Below are positions 1 through 6,354 of a stretch of DNA of 8,299 nucleotides, in pieces. The stretch comes from an uncultured Eubacteriales bacterium (GTDB lineage: Bacteria > Bacillota > Clostridia > Peptostreptococcales > Anaerovoracaceae). The position numbers were made by a program, and so were the translations under genes. Location: the NCBI GenBank assembly GCA_900540145.1, contig UQEW01000080.1, positions 1-8,299 of the forward strand, in the 5' to 3' direction. The notes under the pieces were generated by a model. The model was not told where the DNA came from. It worked only from the letters and a program-made list of their open reading frames with translations, and did no database searches. Position 1 is the first letter of the stretch, and each line of letters begins with the position of its first letter.

Positions 1-41
1 CGAAATCCAGTCTCGGCTGACTTTTTCTTGTAAATCTTGAA

Positions 42-78
42 AAAATGTCAGTCAAGCCATCGATTTCGCTGACATTTT
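42..78 (-). terminator. Possible minus-strand terminator hairpin
   Basis: AAAATGTCAG at 42-51 and CTGACATTTT at 69-78 form a perfect 10-bp inverted repeat around a 17-base loop. Read on the minus strand the second arm runs straight into further T residues, giving six in a row, as in an intrinsic terminator. The stem is AT-rich and part of the T-run lies inside it, so it would be weak. No gene is visible directly upstream on the minus strand except the distant hsdS remnant. Confidence 0.3.
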
Positions 79-224
79 CCCTGATTTTCTCTATTTTTTA
101 CATTCTCGAGGGATTTTTTACCCCAAAAATTCCATTTTATGGAAAATCCGCTGACAAAATTTCAAAAATAAACAAATTATATCAGCGCCGGAAGACCTGC
201 TTCTCCTTACTCTAAACTCCCCCT

Positions 225-325
225 TCAAACTCCGAAAATGTTATCTAATACCTCATTACTTGGGAGCAAAAAGCCAGCCTCGGAAACATAGAGCCGATTA
301 CCGGGATAGAATTATCTCCTCCCAT
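225..325 (-). other. Peptide-like remnant or dispersed repeat
   Basis: On the minus strand one frame reads RLYVSEAGFLLPSNEVLDNI before a TGA at 225-227, without an in-frame ATG. The overlapping frame gives a 26-residue ORF starting at 325 (MGGDNSIPVIG...) and ending in TAG at 245-247, with no good ribosome binding site. Two overlapping open frames with protein-like composition in otherwise gene-poor DNA suggest a conserved nucleotide repeat or a gene relic. I have an unverified memory of similar short translations recurring in clostridial genomes. No function is claimed. Confidence 0.2.
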
Positions 326-450
326 CCGATGTACAATATTCAAAACCTTCTTACGTTACACATAAAAAATGCACAGGCAGCAAAAAAGAGCACAAATAAG
401 GCTTCCGCTGCAACGTGTAAAAAGAAAAAGAAAAAGTAAAAGAAGAAGAA

Positions 451-481
451 CCCCCGGACGATCATACAATCTGTCCGGGGG
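451..481 (-). terminator. Intrinsic terminator, minus strand
   Basis: CCCCCGGAC (451-459) and GTCCGGGGG (473-481) form a perfect 9-bp GC-rich stem with a 13-base loop. On the minus strand the second arm is followed by a T-rich tract (TTCTTCTTCTTTTAC), the usual layout of an intrinsic terminator. It would stop transcripts arriving from the surface-protein and hsdS side. On the plus strand no T-run follows, so the direction is fairly clear. Confidence 0.55.
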
Positions 482-496
482 TTGCCTACAATCTTA

Positions 497-529
497 GGGG
501 GCTGTCGCACAGTTGACCAAATCAGGTTG
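497..529. mobile_element. Insertion-sequence end-like sequence
   Basis: The stretch opens with GGGGGCTGTCGCAC (about 497-510). GGGGCTGTCGCA-type termini are common in IS1182-like and related insertion sequences. It lies between a terminator hairpin and the 67-base inverted-repeat element. No transposase is present and no matching partner terminus is seen in the window, so this is at most a solo end. The match is by recognition only. Confidence 0.25.
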
Positions 530-596
530 TGATATGCTCCCTTCTAGGTAGACAAGTGAAATAATAAAAACTTGTCACTTAGAAGGGAGCATATCA
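530..596. repeat. 67-base near-perfect inverted repeat, IS3-like TG...CA ends
   Basis: The arm at 530-556 is repeated in inverted form at 571-596. TGATATGCTCCCTTCTA matches perfectly, then come one mismatch and one extra base, then GACAAG pairs again, leaving a 14-base AT-rich loop. The element begins with TG and ends with CA, the terminal dinucleotides of IS3-family elements, so it may be the two ends of an insertion sequence with its interior deleted, or a MITE-like derivative. It starts 7 bases past the hsdS stop codon. Flanking bases (TTG left, AGC right) show no target duplication. It could also fold as a transcript hairpin, but no T-run follows on either strand. Confidence 0.5.
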
Positions 597-602
597 AGCT
601 CT

Positions 603-1337
603 TTATATGAAGAGCTGCTGCATCAGCCCTTCTTTTAGGTCAGTCAAAAAAGTAAGAGCATTTTCTTCAATCACGATCTTATCATCAAGTTTGGAAAGGA
701 AGCCTATAAGTTTTTTCTGGGTGTTTTCATTAGGGTATGACAAAGTAAGCTTGCCCAATTCGCTTGCTTGAATATGAACAACTGATTTTCCCTGAGCTAT
801 ACGGGCGATTTTGGCGTTGACAACATGATTGAGTAGGTAGCTCATTATGCGCCCATCCACCTTGTCGCTACGAAAAATATTGAGGTCTCCGGCAAGGATG
901 ACACCGGACAGCATGACGCAGGAAGCCGTTGAAATCTCTTCTGACGTTTCGCCGGAAGTCGGGATCACGACATCTCCTACACGGCTCAGAAACAGCTCAT
1001 CAACTTGTGCTTGCGTCCGCCGCTTGACGCTGGTTACGACCTCATTGTAGGTGGTATAAAGCTCCCCGTAAAGTATAAAGGGTGTGCCTTCTTCGGATAT
1101 ATCGGCTTTAGAAAGAGGCGCTCCCTTTACAAAACTACCGAGCTAACCCATTTTGGCAGTAGTCCACCTCGCATTTTTCAGGGGACATGATTTGGGTGAA
1201 AGGAGATGCCTTACCGCACCTCTTTTATACTTCTTGAGGTTGTCTACTAACGACTGCTGTGCATCAATCCGACGCTCTAAAGCAATTATGAAATCAGCAA
1301 TCTTTCGTTGCTCATTGAGGTTCTGCGGCAATCGATC
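603..1337 (-). pseudogene. hsdS: Type I restriction specificity subunit HsdS, 3' half with internal amber codon
   Basis: HsdS gives a type I restriction-modification complex its DNA target specificity through two target-recognition domains separated by conserved helices. Only the second half is present. It begins with the central conserved helix (LNEQRKIADFIIALERRIDA, about 1265-1325), continues to NLKKYKRGA, then enters the second recognition domain (GAPLSKADIS, ILYGELYTTY, VIPTSGET, VILAGDLNIF) and the distal conserved helix ending in LKEGLMQQLFI and TAA at 603. An in-frame TAG at 1143-1145 falls just before the second recognition domain, between KMG and LGSFVKG. Reading across it restores a continuous HsdS sequence, so it is a nonsense mutation. 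The first recognition domain is missing: the frame meets a stop at 1341-1343 and the DNA there belongs to another gene. No hsdM or hsdR is in the window. Start and left boundary are approximate. Confidence 0.85.
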
Positions 1338-1657
1338 AGACTATTTTCATAATCAGTCAAAGCATCATGCTGCTCTTTGGCCTGGTTTATCAGCTTTTCA
1401 TCATCAGTATCGTCAGGACCTACCGTATCAGGAAGCTTACTTATTAACGCTTCTGCTTGTTCTGCTTTGCTGATGCTGTCAAGGGCGCTGTTAATTTCAT
1501 TCAGCTTATCTTCAGGTGCTTTCTTTTCTTCTTGTGTATAGTTGCTGGCGAAATTTTCCAAAGCATTTTCCAGATTCTCCTTGGCCTCAGTCAAATCGCT
1601 TTGAGGCGGCAACAGACCAAATTGTGCTGTTACCGCCTCTTTTAAATTATTGACTAT
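1338..1657 (-). pseudogene. Remnant of a third surface protein, helical EEK-rich module only
   Basis: This frame is open directly after the stop of the preceding surface-protein gene, but it has no credible start codon or signal peptide. It reads LTEAKENLENALENF, YTQEEKK, then KLPDTVGPDDTDDEKL and LTDYENSLI. The same order of motifs (DDLEKAMEDY, LTDEEKAALEKK, KLPDTVKPDDTDAGKL, LTEHEKSLV) is found in surface protein A at about 4290-4600, so the two are paralogous copies of one charged, probably coiled helical spacer. The homology stops at SLI, after which the DNA becomes hsdS and the frame runs on as nonsense (DCRRTSM...). The piece therefore lost both its N-terminal part and its anchor. It is probably not translated as a functional protein. 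The exact left edge is uncertain by about 10 bases. Confidence 0.7.
1603..1639. repeat. 13-bp hairpin downstream of surface protein B
   Basis: GAGGCGGCAACAG (1603-1615) and CTGTTACCGCCTC (1627-1639) pair over 13 positions with a single G-U-type mismatch and an 11-base loop. It lies about 20 bases after the stop codon of surface protein B, where a terminator would be expected. However, the T-rich tail (TTTTAAATTATT) follows it on the plus strand, not the minus strand. It could work as a terminator against plus-strand transcription, as a 3' stabilising stem for the B transcript, or be a relic of the rearrangement that truncated gene C. Confidence 0.5.
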
Positions 1658-3847
1658 TTAGTTTGATTGCTTCTTCTTTCTGTATGCCGCTGCTCCAATC
1701 ACACCTCCCGATATAAACAGCAGAATGACCCAAAGCATAATATTATTGCTGTCACCGGTTTTCGGAGGAATAGTAATATCTTCCGGTATTACGGAAATTT
1801 CCTTTTCTGTCCACCCAGCATATACCGTTTTGTTACTGTCGAGTTTGATTGAAGTTACTTTCTCTGTCAATGCCTTGTCTGCATACCAGCCCGTAAATCT
1901 AAAGCCATCTTTTTTCGGTGTATACTGTGAAAGCTCAATTACGGATCCATCCTCGTCTGTCACCGGAGCGATGCTGCTGCCGCCATTGGATTCAAAAGAT
2001 AGCGTATAAGTCACAGGTACAATTTTTTGAGTGGAACATGAAAAGCTTTTCCACTTGTTTGCAATCTCATTAGATATTACCGCTTTTGCAGTAAATGGGG
2101 AAGCATCTATTTCCTCCGCATTTTCATCCTGTGCCAGCAAAAATTCTTTTACTGCCTGCAGATATTCTTCCCATGTAAGTCCCCATGTTTCTAATGCACC
2201 AACTAATTCTTCATTTGCCTTCATAGTCAAAATCAGATTTGCGGACGGTTCCGCAATAAAGTCCCCGTCCAGATAGAATGCGCCTGTGTTGCCAAGGCTC
2301 CTAACATTTCCGCCGGAAACAACAATGTTTCCTTTGGAGGAGGATTTTTCATTTTTAGCAGACATGGCTTGAATCTCTCCTCTTGAAGCAACAACACCAT
2401 AGCAGCTTACATAATTATCCGCATATTCAATATATCCTAGCAAATCAACTTCACCGGCGAAAAATTTGACATTACCTGCCATAGCAGCAACAGCAACGGA
2501 AGATCTGCTTGCATATCCGCCATTGGCCGTAACCTTTGCTGTCTCACCGTTAAACACAACATCCCCAGCCTGGCTCATAATACCGCAGCTCAAATCTGCT
2601 TCTACTCCGTCTATCGGCACTGCATCAGACCCTGATGCAAATATCTCGCCGGTATTAATAATCACATCACCGTATGCGCAAATACCGCTACACAAAGCAG
2701 ATTCAGTCATCCCTATTGATGTAGTTACTTTTCCGCCGTTAATTGTAACGCTGCCAGTTTCGGCAAGAATTCCGAAACTTCCGCCGGAAGAAACATAAGA
2801 AGCATTGCTGCGGCCACCTATAGCATTGATCTCACCGTTTATAATGACATTATTATGGCTGTAAATCCCGGTGCTGATAGTAGCTTCCCGTCCCATGGTA
2901 TACACTTTAGCATCGTTAATCGTAATGTCGCCCCAGGCCATCAGGCCGGCTCCGATTCCTGCATTATCATCACTGCTAAATCCGTCATTTTGTAAATTTG
3001 CCTGTACAACCGCTTTATTATCTATAGTTAGACTTCCATTCATGCTTCCGATATCCACACTGAGAATCTCAGCTTCGTTACTTTGCGCTTTTACTGTACC
3101 GCCGGAAATGTGAATATCTCCCTCTGCCGGAGCAATTATACCGCCACTTTGCAGGACATTATAATTTTCCCAGAACACTACTTCGCTGTTGCTTTGTGCG
3201 ATCACATCGGAATTTTCTATTGTAATTCCCTTTCTTCCCTCAATGGCGTAGCTGTAGCATCCGCTGCCGGCCACTGCATTTACTGCTGCATTCGTGATTG
3301 AAATGGCATCTCCGCTTATACCACAGCTTTTAAACCCGTTTTGCAGGGAGGCATCGCCACTTTCGGCTATCACCTTTACTCCGTCCTCAACAAAAATGTC
3401 CTGCCCATAAATACCATAAGAGGAATAATCTGTTTCCGAATTCTGCAGTGAAGCCTCAGCGATCAGAACCGCATCGTCAGAATTATCTCCGGCAAAAATT
3501 CTGATATTGCCGTTTTTACTGTAAACAGCAGCACAAATATTTTGGGCAGACGCTTCTGAGGATGTAATCTTGTTTTCTCCAACCAGTTCAATCAGCAGGT
3601 CCCCTTCGGCATAAATACCGTAAGGTTCACTACCAGCTGTAATGGTTGCATTCTTTAAAGTCAATACATTTTCCTCAGGATCATATGATACCTTGCCGTC
3701 TCCCAATACGTTTTCGGCATTTGCAGGCGTAATCTGCGTACCTGCTACATAAGGATATTTGTCTTCCTCCAAAGCGGAAACGGACATGGGCATTAATCCC
3801 ACGATCATTACCGCACAGAGCAGCAGACTTAAAATTCGTTTTTTCAT
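1658..3847 (-). CDS. Sortase-anchored surface protein B with beta-helix-like carbohydrate-binding region and InlB-type repeat
   Basis: This is an intact 729-residue secreted surface protein. Residues 1-25 form a signal peptide (MKKRILSLLLCAVMIVGLMP... cut near VSA-LEE). Residues about 30-70 (VLGDGKVSYDPEENVLTLKN) open a module typical of clostridial carbohydrate-binding, beta-helix surface proteins. Residues 70-540 hold many short imperfect rungs of the type GDITINDAKVYTMG, GSVTINGGKVTTS, GDVIINTGEIFASG and GNIVVSGGNVRSLG, as expected for a parallel beta-helix. Residues about 615-680 are an InlB-type B-repeat (FESNGG ... GFRFTGWYADKALTE ... VYAGW). The end is a sorting signal: PPKTG at about 694-698, a hydrophobic stretch, and RKKKQSN. 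It probably binds glycan or host surface at the cell wall, but the ligand is unknown. The start is supported by GGAGG 7 bases upstream. It begins 32 bases after gene A's end, so both probably share a transcript. Confidence 0.9.
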   Translation of the reverse strand: MKKRILSLLLCAVMIVGLMPMSVSALEEDKYPYVAGTQITPANAENVLGDGKVSYDPEENVLTLKNATITAGSEPYGIYAEGDLLIELVGENKITSSEASAQNICAAVYSKNGNIRIFAGDNSDDAVLIAEASLQNSETDYSSYGIYGQDIFVEDGVKVIAESGDASLQNGFKSCGISGDAISITNAAVNAVAGSGCYSYAIEGRKGITIENSDVIAQSNSEVVFWENYNVLQSGGIIAPAEGDIHISGGTVKAQSNEAEILSVDIGSMNGSLTIDNKAVVQANLQNDGFSSDDNAGIGAGLMAWGDITINDAKVYTMGREATISTGIYSHNNVIINGEINAIGGRSNASYVSSGGSFGILAETGSVTINGGKVTTSIGMTESALCSGICAYGDVIINTGEIFASGSDAVPIDGVEADLSCGIMSQAGDVVFNGETAKVTANGGYASRSSVAVAAMAGNVKFFAGEVDLLGYIEYADNYVSCYGVVASRGEIQAMSAKNEKSSSKGNIVVSGGNVRSLGNTGAFYLDGDFIAEPSANLILTMKANEELVGALETWGLTWEEYLQAVKEFLLAQDENAEEIDASPFTAKAVISNEIANKWKSFSCSTQKIVPVTYTLSFESNGGSSIAPVTDEDGSVIELSQYTPKKDGFRFTGWYADKALTEKVTSIKLDSNKTVYAGWTEKEISVIPEDITIPPKTGDSNNIMLWVILLFISGGVIGAAAYRKKKQSN

Positions 3848-3854
3848 TTTGTTT

Positions 3855-3859
3855 CCTCC
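3855..3859 (-). promoter_or_regulatory. Ribosome binding site of surface protein B
   Basis: GGAGG on the minus strand lies 7 bases before the ATG at 3845-3847, a near-ideal match and spacing. It fixes the start of B and shows that B can be translated independently even though gene A upstream is broken. Confidence 0.8.
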
Positions 3860-3879
3860 ATTCCTTCATGCGTTATTTT

Positions 3880-4260
3880 TTACGGACGCTTTTTGTTTTT
3901 TACTGTTGCAGTGCCAAGCATACCGCCGGACACAACAAGCAAGGTAATCCACAATAAGATATTTGAACTGTCGCCGGTTCCTGGTGCGGGTATATCATCC
4001 TTTGAAAAAACATCAAATTCGCAGCTTGCCTTGCCGTCTGTATATTGAACCTCCAGCCTGTGCCTGCCGGCCGACATGGTTTCCATATATTCTGCTTTCA
4101 GGGTTATTATCGTACTTCCCGAAACAACTGTGTAATTATCTTTATCTACCGGCTTTCCGTCTATTTCAATACCGGTGAACTTTGAACAGGCGCCGTTAAC
4201 CATAAAAGATAGCCCTGTCTTTGTACCTTTTTCCCACTTGCCGCCATCACCCTTAACAAT
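3880..4260 (-). CDS. Detached C-terminal anchor domain of surface protein A
   Basis: This continues the frame of the protein A body after the TAG at 4261-4263. It reads IVKGDGGKWEKGTKTGLSF, MVNGACSKFTGIEIDGKPVD, YTVVSGSTIITLKAEYMETM, LEVQYTDGKASCEFDVF, then IPAPGTGDSSN, a hydrophobic segment and NKKRP. Clostridial surface proteins commonly end with this small beta domain joined to the helical segment, so the joined form is the ancestral one. The sorting-like motif is APGTG, a degenerate LPXTG. An ATG exists at 4201-4203, but it lies within the conserved domain, has no signal peptide behind it and so could not deliver an anchored protein. It is followed 32 bases later by gene B. Confidence 0.7.
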   Translation of the reverse strand: MVKGDGGKWEKGTKTGLSFMVNGACSKFTGIEIDGKPVDKDNYTVVSGSTIITLKAEYMETMSAGRHRLEVQYTDGKASCEFDVFSKDDIPAPGTGDSSNILLWITLLVVSGGMLGTATVKNKKRP

Positions 4261-5808
4261 CTAATAATCAACGAGGGCGTCAAGCAGGCTTTCAAGTTTT
4301 TCCCGTAACTCATCGCTGACAAGGCTCTTCTCGTGCTCGGTCAGCGATTCATATTGTTCCTTTGCCTCGTTAACAAGTTTGCCGGCATCAGTATCGTCCG
4401 GCTTGACTGTGTCCGGAAGCTTTGTAATGGTATCTTCAACAGTCTCGGCCTTTTCTAAGGAATCCATTGCGTTATCAATGTTCTCAATCTTCTTTTCAAG
4501 TGCAGCCTTTTCCTCGTCAGTCAAGTTGTCTCCGTAATCCTCCATAGCCTTTTCAAGGTCATCTTTGGCAGCCTGAAGATTCTCCTTATCCTCCGGCATT
4601 ACATTTTCTGAAGTAATGTCTTTCACTTTTTCAGTGTTTTCAGTCTTATCGGCTTCCGTATCTATAGATGATATTGCTTCTTGCACCTCTTCTACGATCT
4701 CCCGATTGTCAGATGTCACATTGTAAGTGGTGAGATCTTTTATAGGCTCTCCGAGGCTTTCAATCGGCTTCATGGTCACTGCGTATTCCTTCACATTGCC
4801 GGCTTTATCAGCAGCAATGACTATAAAGATTTCATCGGTATCGCCGGCAAGGGTAAAGGCCTGATCAGTCTTTTCTATTCCGTTTACCGTGACATAATCA
4901 AAATTCTTGTCCGAAGCTGTCACCTCTTGGGTCACATAGTAGGTAGCACCGTTTTCAATACCGCCTATTACCGGAGTCGTCAAGTCGAAAGTGACGCCAT
5001 CAGAACCGAAAAAGGTGATATTGCCCGCCTGATCGGCAATTCTCACATAATAGATAAATTTCGCCTGATCCTCAGCGGTGACGCTGAACTTTCCGTTTGT
5101 CTCCGTCCAATCGGTGAGGGCGGCAACTTCCGCCTCGGTCAGTACCTTGTCACTTCTGTAGCATTCAATTTTGGCAACACCGCTCAGATCGTCCGTACCG
5201 TCAATCTCCACATCAATGTCCTCATTGAAGAACAGACCGAAAGTAATTTTATTGATGAACTTTTTAACGGAATTTTCTTCAAATTTGATATCGCCGCCAG
5301 GTGCCGTCCTGTCAATCTTTACCGTACCAGCTGTGATTGCATCAGTCATCTGTCCGTCCCGGTTTTTCAGGTGAATGATAATATCTTCCGCTGTCTCGGT
5401 ATACAGCAGATGCTCTGAATAAGTCCCGTTCAGGGTGGTGGAGACTGTATATCCGTCAGCCGGTTTCAGAGTTACATCACCGGTGTACCAGCCGTTTGTT
5501 CCTGCCGGGCCCATGAGTGCATATGGCTCCTGCGGAAGAGCCAGATAAGAGATGGTAAAATCGCGGGTTGACGAAGCTTCTGCATAATTTTCATCTGCCG
5601 CTGCGGTGATCCGAACGGTGTATTCCCCTACGGCATTGGGGGCTGTCTGCGTATAGGTGCTGTCGTCTGCATCCTTTGCCTTGTACTCAATAACAGCCGT
5701 ACCGCTGCTGAGAGAATCATATGCGGGAGCAGATACCGCCGTACCGTCATAAATTTTGCTTATACCACTGATGCTGGTGACAGCGCCGGTCTGCAGGATC
5801 GCTTTGAC
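4261..5808 (-). CDS. Body of surface protein A: YDG/MBG-like, Ig-like and helical modules
   Basis: This is the longest uninterrupted part of gene A. If translated alone it could begin at the ATG at 5512-5514 (417 residues) but would lack a signal peptide. In order it shows a YDG/MBG-like domain (SKIYDGTAVSAP ... YTVRITAAADENYA, 5590-5770), a linker ending in WYTGDVTLKPADGYTVS, and an Ig-like module with KNRDGQMTDAITAGTVKID at about 5320-5380. Next is a region typical of adhesin stalks (DDLSGVAKIECYRSD, VRIADQAGNITFF, IAADKAGNVKEYAV), then a glutamate/lysine-rich helical segment from about 4700 to 4264 (PEDKENLQAAKDDLEKAMED, LTDEEKAALEKK, KLPDTVKPDDTDAG). The helical segment is paralogous to the gene C remnant. 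The modules point to an extended wall-attached stalk or adhesin; no catalytic residues are recognised. It ends in a TAG that appears premature. Confidence 0.75.
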   Translation of the reverse strand, partial: VKAILQTGAVTSISGISKIYDGTAVSAPAYDSLSSGTAVIEYKAKDADDSTYTQTAPNAVGEYTVRITAAADENYAEASSTRDFTISYLALPQEPYALMGPAGTNGWYTGDVTLKPADGYTVSTTLNGTYSEHLLYTETAEDIIIHLKNRDGQMTDAITAGTVKIDRTAPGGDIKFEENSVKKFINKITFGLFFNEDIDVEIDGTDDLSGVAKIECYRSDKVLTEAEVAALTDWTETNGKFSVTAEDQAKFIYYVRIADQAGNITFFGSDGVTFDLTTPVIGGIENGATYYVTQEVTASDKNFDYVTVNGIEKTDQAFTLAGDTDEIFIVIAADKAGNVKEYAVTMKPIESLGEPIKDLTTYNVTSDNREIVEEVQEAISSIDTEADKTENTEKVKDITSENVMPEDKENLQAAKDDLEKAMEDYGDNLTDEEKAALEKKIENIDNAMDSLEKAETVEDTITKLPDTVKPDDTDAGKLVNEAKEQYESLTEHEKSLVSDELREKLESLLDALVDY

Positions 5809-6200
5809 TCAGATTATTGCTGATGTTGGCAAAAAAGACATAAGTTTCACCGCTTATAATGGTATCTGCTTTTTCGTACGGCGTGCCCCAGGCCGCTGCA
5901 CTTGCGATGTTCTTCGGGTCCAATGCAACGCTGCTGGCTGCAAGCGTCAATGCAATTATCATCACTGCAATTTTCTTGATAATTTTATTTGCACTCTCAC
6001 AATATTATTTTTTCACCAAAAGATAAAATCACTGCCAATTTATAAAATACTGACATGTGCTGTAAAGTTCCCGATGCTGCATGCCCGTGATATACCGTAT
6101 CCTCAGCTTGGCTTATGATGTCACAACCCAAATCTCTACTCCCTGCAGCTTAAGAGTACTGGATAAAAACGCAGCTGAATTTTCAAAATTGCACTTTCAT

Positions 6201-6229
6201 ATTATAACGCTTGATTTTGTCAGCGTCTA
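6201..6229 (-). promoter_or_regulatory. Promoter for the surface-protein array
   Basis: On the minus strand TATAAT (6201-6206) is a perfect -10 box. It lies 17 bases from TAGACG (6224-6229), a four-of-six -35 box. It points at gene A and would start transcription near 6195, giving a leader of about 200 bases before the first possible start codon. This is the best promoter between the regulator and the surface genes, and A and B would be carried on the same transcript. Confidence 0.5.
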
Positions 6230-6249
6230 TTCTCCCTCTTTTTTATAAT

Positions 6250-6354
6250 ACGATGAGTCATCCATGTCTTCTCAGGTTCCCCTCATGAAGATGCAGTTCT
6301 GTCGAAACAAAAAAAGGCCACAATGCATCCACGGAATGACACCGGACTCATCGT
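6250..6354. repeat. Nested inverted repeats upstream of the surface-gene promoter
   Basis: ACGATGAGTC (6250-6259) is repeated inverted as GACTCATCGT (6345-6354), a perfect 10-bp pair. Inside it GATGCA (6290-6295) pairs with TGCATC (6324-6329). The structure lies about 20 to 125 bases upstream of the -35 box. It may be a looping operator pair, the ends of a small decayed element or the stem of a non-coding RNA; the sequence alone does not decide. Confidence 0.3.

Larger units (their letters stand above)
1..450. other. Non-coding stretch, AT-rich, no convincing gene
   Basis: I see no open frame here with a plausible start, ribosome binding site and family resemblance. The first 180 bases are very AT-rich and contain three copies of a short GCTGAC motif (near 15, 68 and 149), two of them followed or preceded by A/T runs. 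The last 80 bases are A-rich on the plus strand, so they read as a T-rich tract on the minus strand, directly after the terminator-like hairpin at 451-481. The hairpin at 42-78 and the peptide-like stretch at 225-325 are listed separately. Confidence 0.5.
3880..5992 (-). pseudogene. Surface protein A, broken by a frameshift and an amber codon
   Basis: Three consecutive open stretches form one former gene of about 700 codons. The N-terminal stretch reads KIIKKIAVMIIALTLAASSV... a signal peptide, followed by AWGTPYEKADTIISGETYVFFANISNN. Its frame ends at 5747-5749. The next stretch starts in another frame after a TGA at 5809-5811 and is recognisable from TGAVTSISGISKIYDGTAV onward, so a net frameshift lies near 5785-5800. 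The body then runs to TAG at 4261-4263, and the same frame continues directly into a domain with a sorting signal ending in TAA at 3880. The start is unclear: no ATG precedes the charged KIIKK segment, only GTG at 5963-5965 and ATG at 5960-5962 beyond it, so the start may also be damaged. A sequencing error could explain single changes but less easily all of them. Confidence 0.8.

Noticed and set aside
329..439. Plus-strand 36-codon frame ending in a run of lysines
   Set aside because: There is no ribosome binding site, and the lysines come from the A-rich tract that is the T-rich tail of the minus-strand terminator.
527..599. Target-site duplication around the 67-base element
   Set aside because: The left flank (TTG) and right flank (AGC) do not match at 3 bases or at longer lengths.
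2466..2798. Plus-strand frames inside surface protein B
   Set aside because: They mirror the repetitive beta-helix codons on the opposite strand and have no supporting ribosome binding site or family resemblance.
1143..4263. Genome-wide amber (TAG) recoding, because two genes are interrupted only by in-frame TAG
   Set aside because: The regulator (6632-6634) and tnpA (8173-8175) both end at TAG exactly where their families end, and adhesin A also has a frameshift, so decay is the simpler explanation.
4681..5418. 245-codon plus-strand open frame
   Set aside because: It lies wholly antisense to the recognisable surface protein A body, shows no domain features and is best explained as a shadow frame.
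6250..6354. Possible hammerhead ribozyme, from an ATGAGTC and a later CGAAAC
   Set aside because: The CUGAUGA core is not matched (the sequence reads ACGATGA) and the required stem II and three-way junction pairing could not be built.
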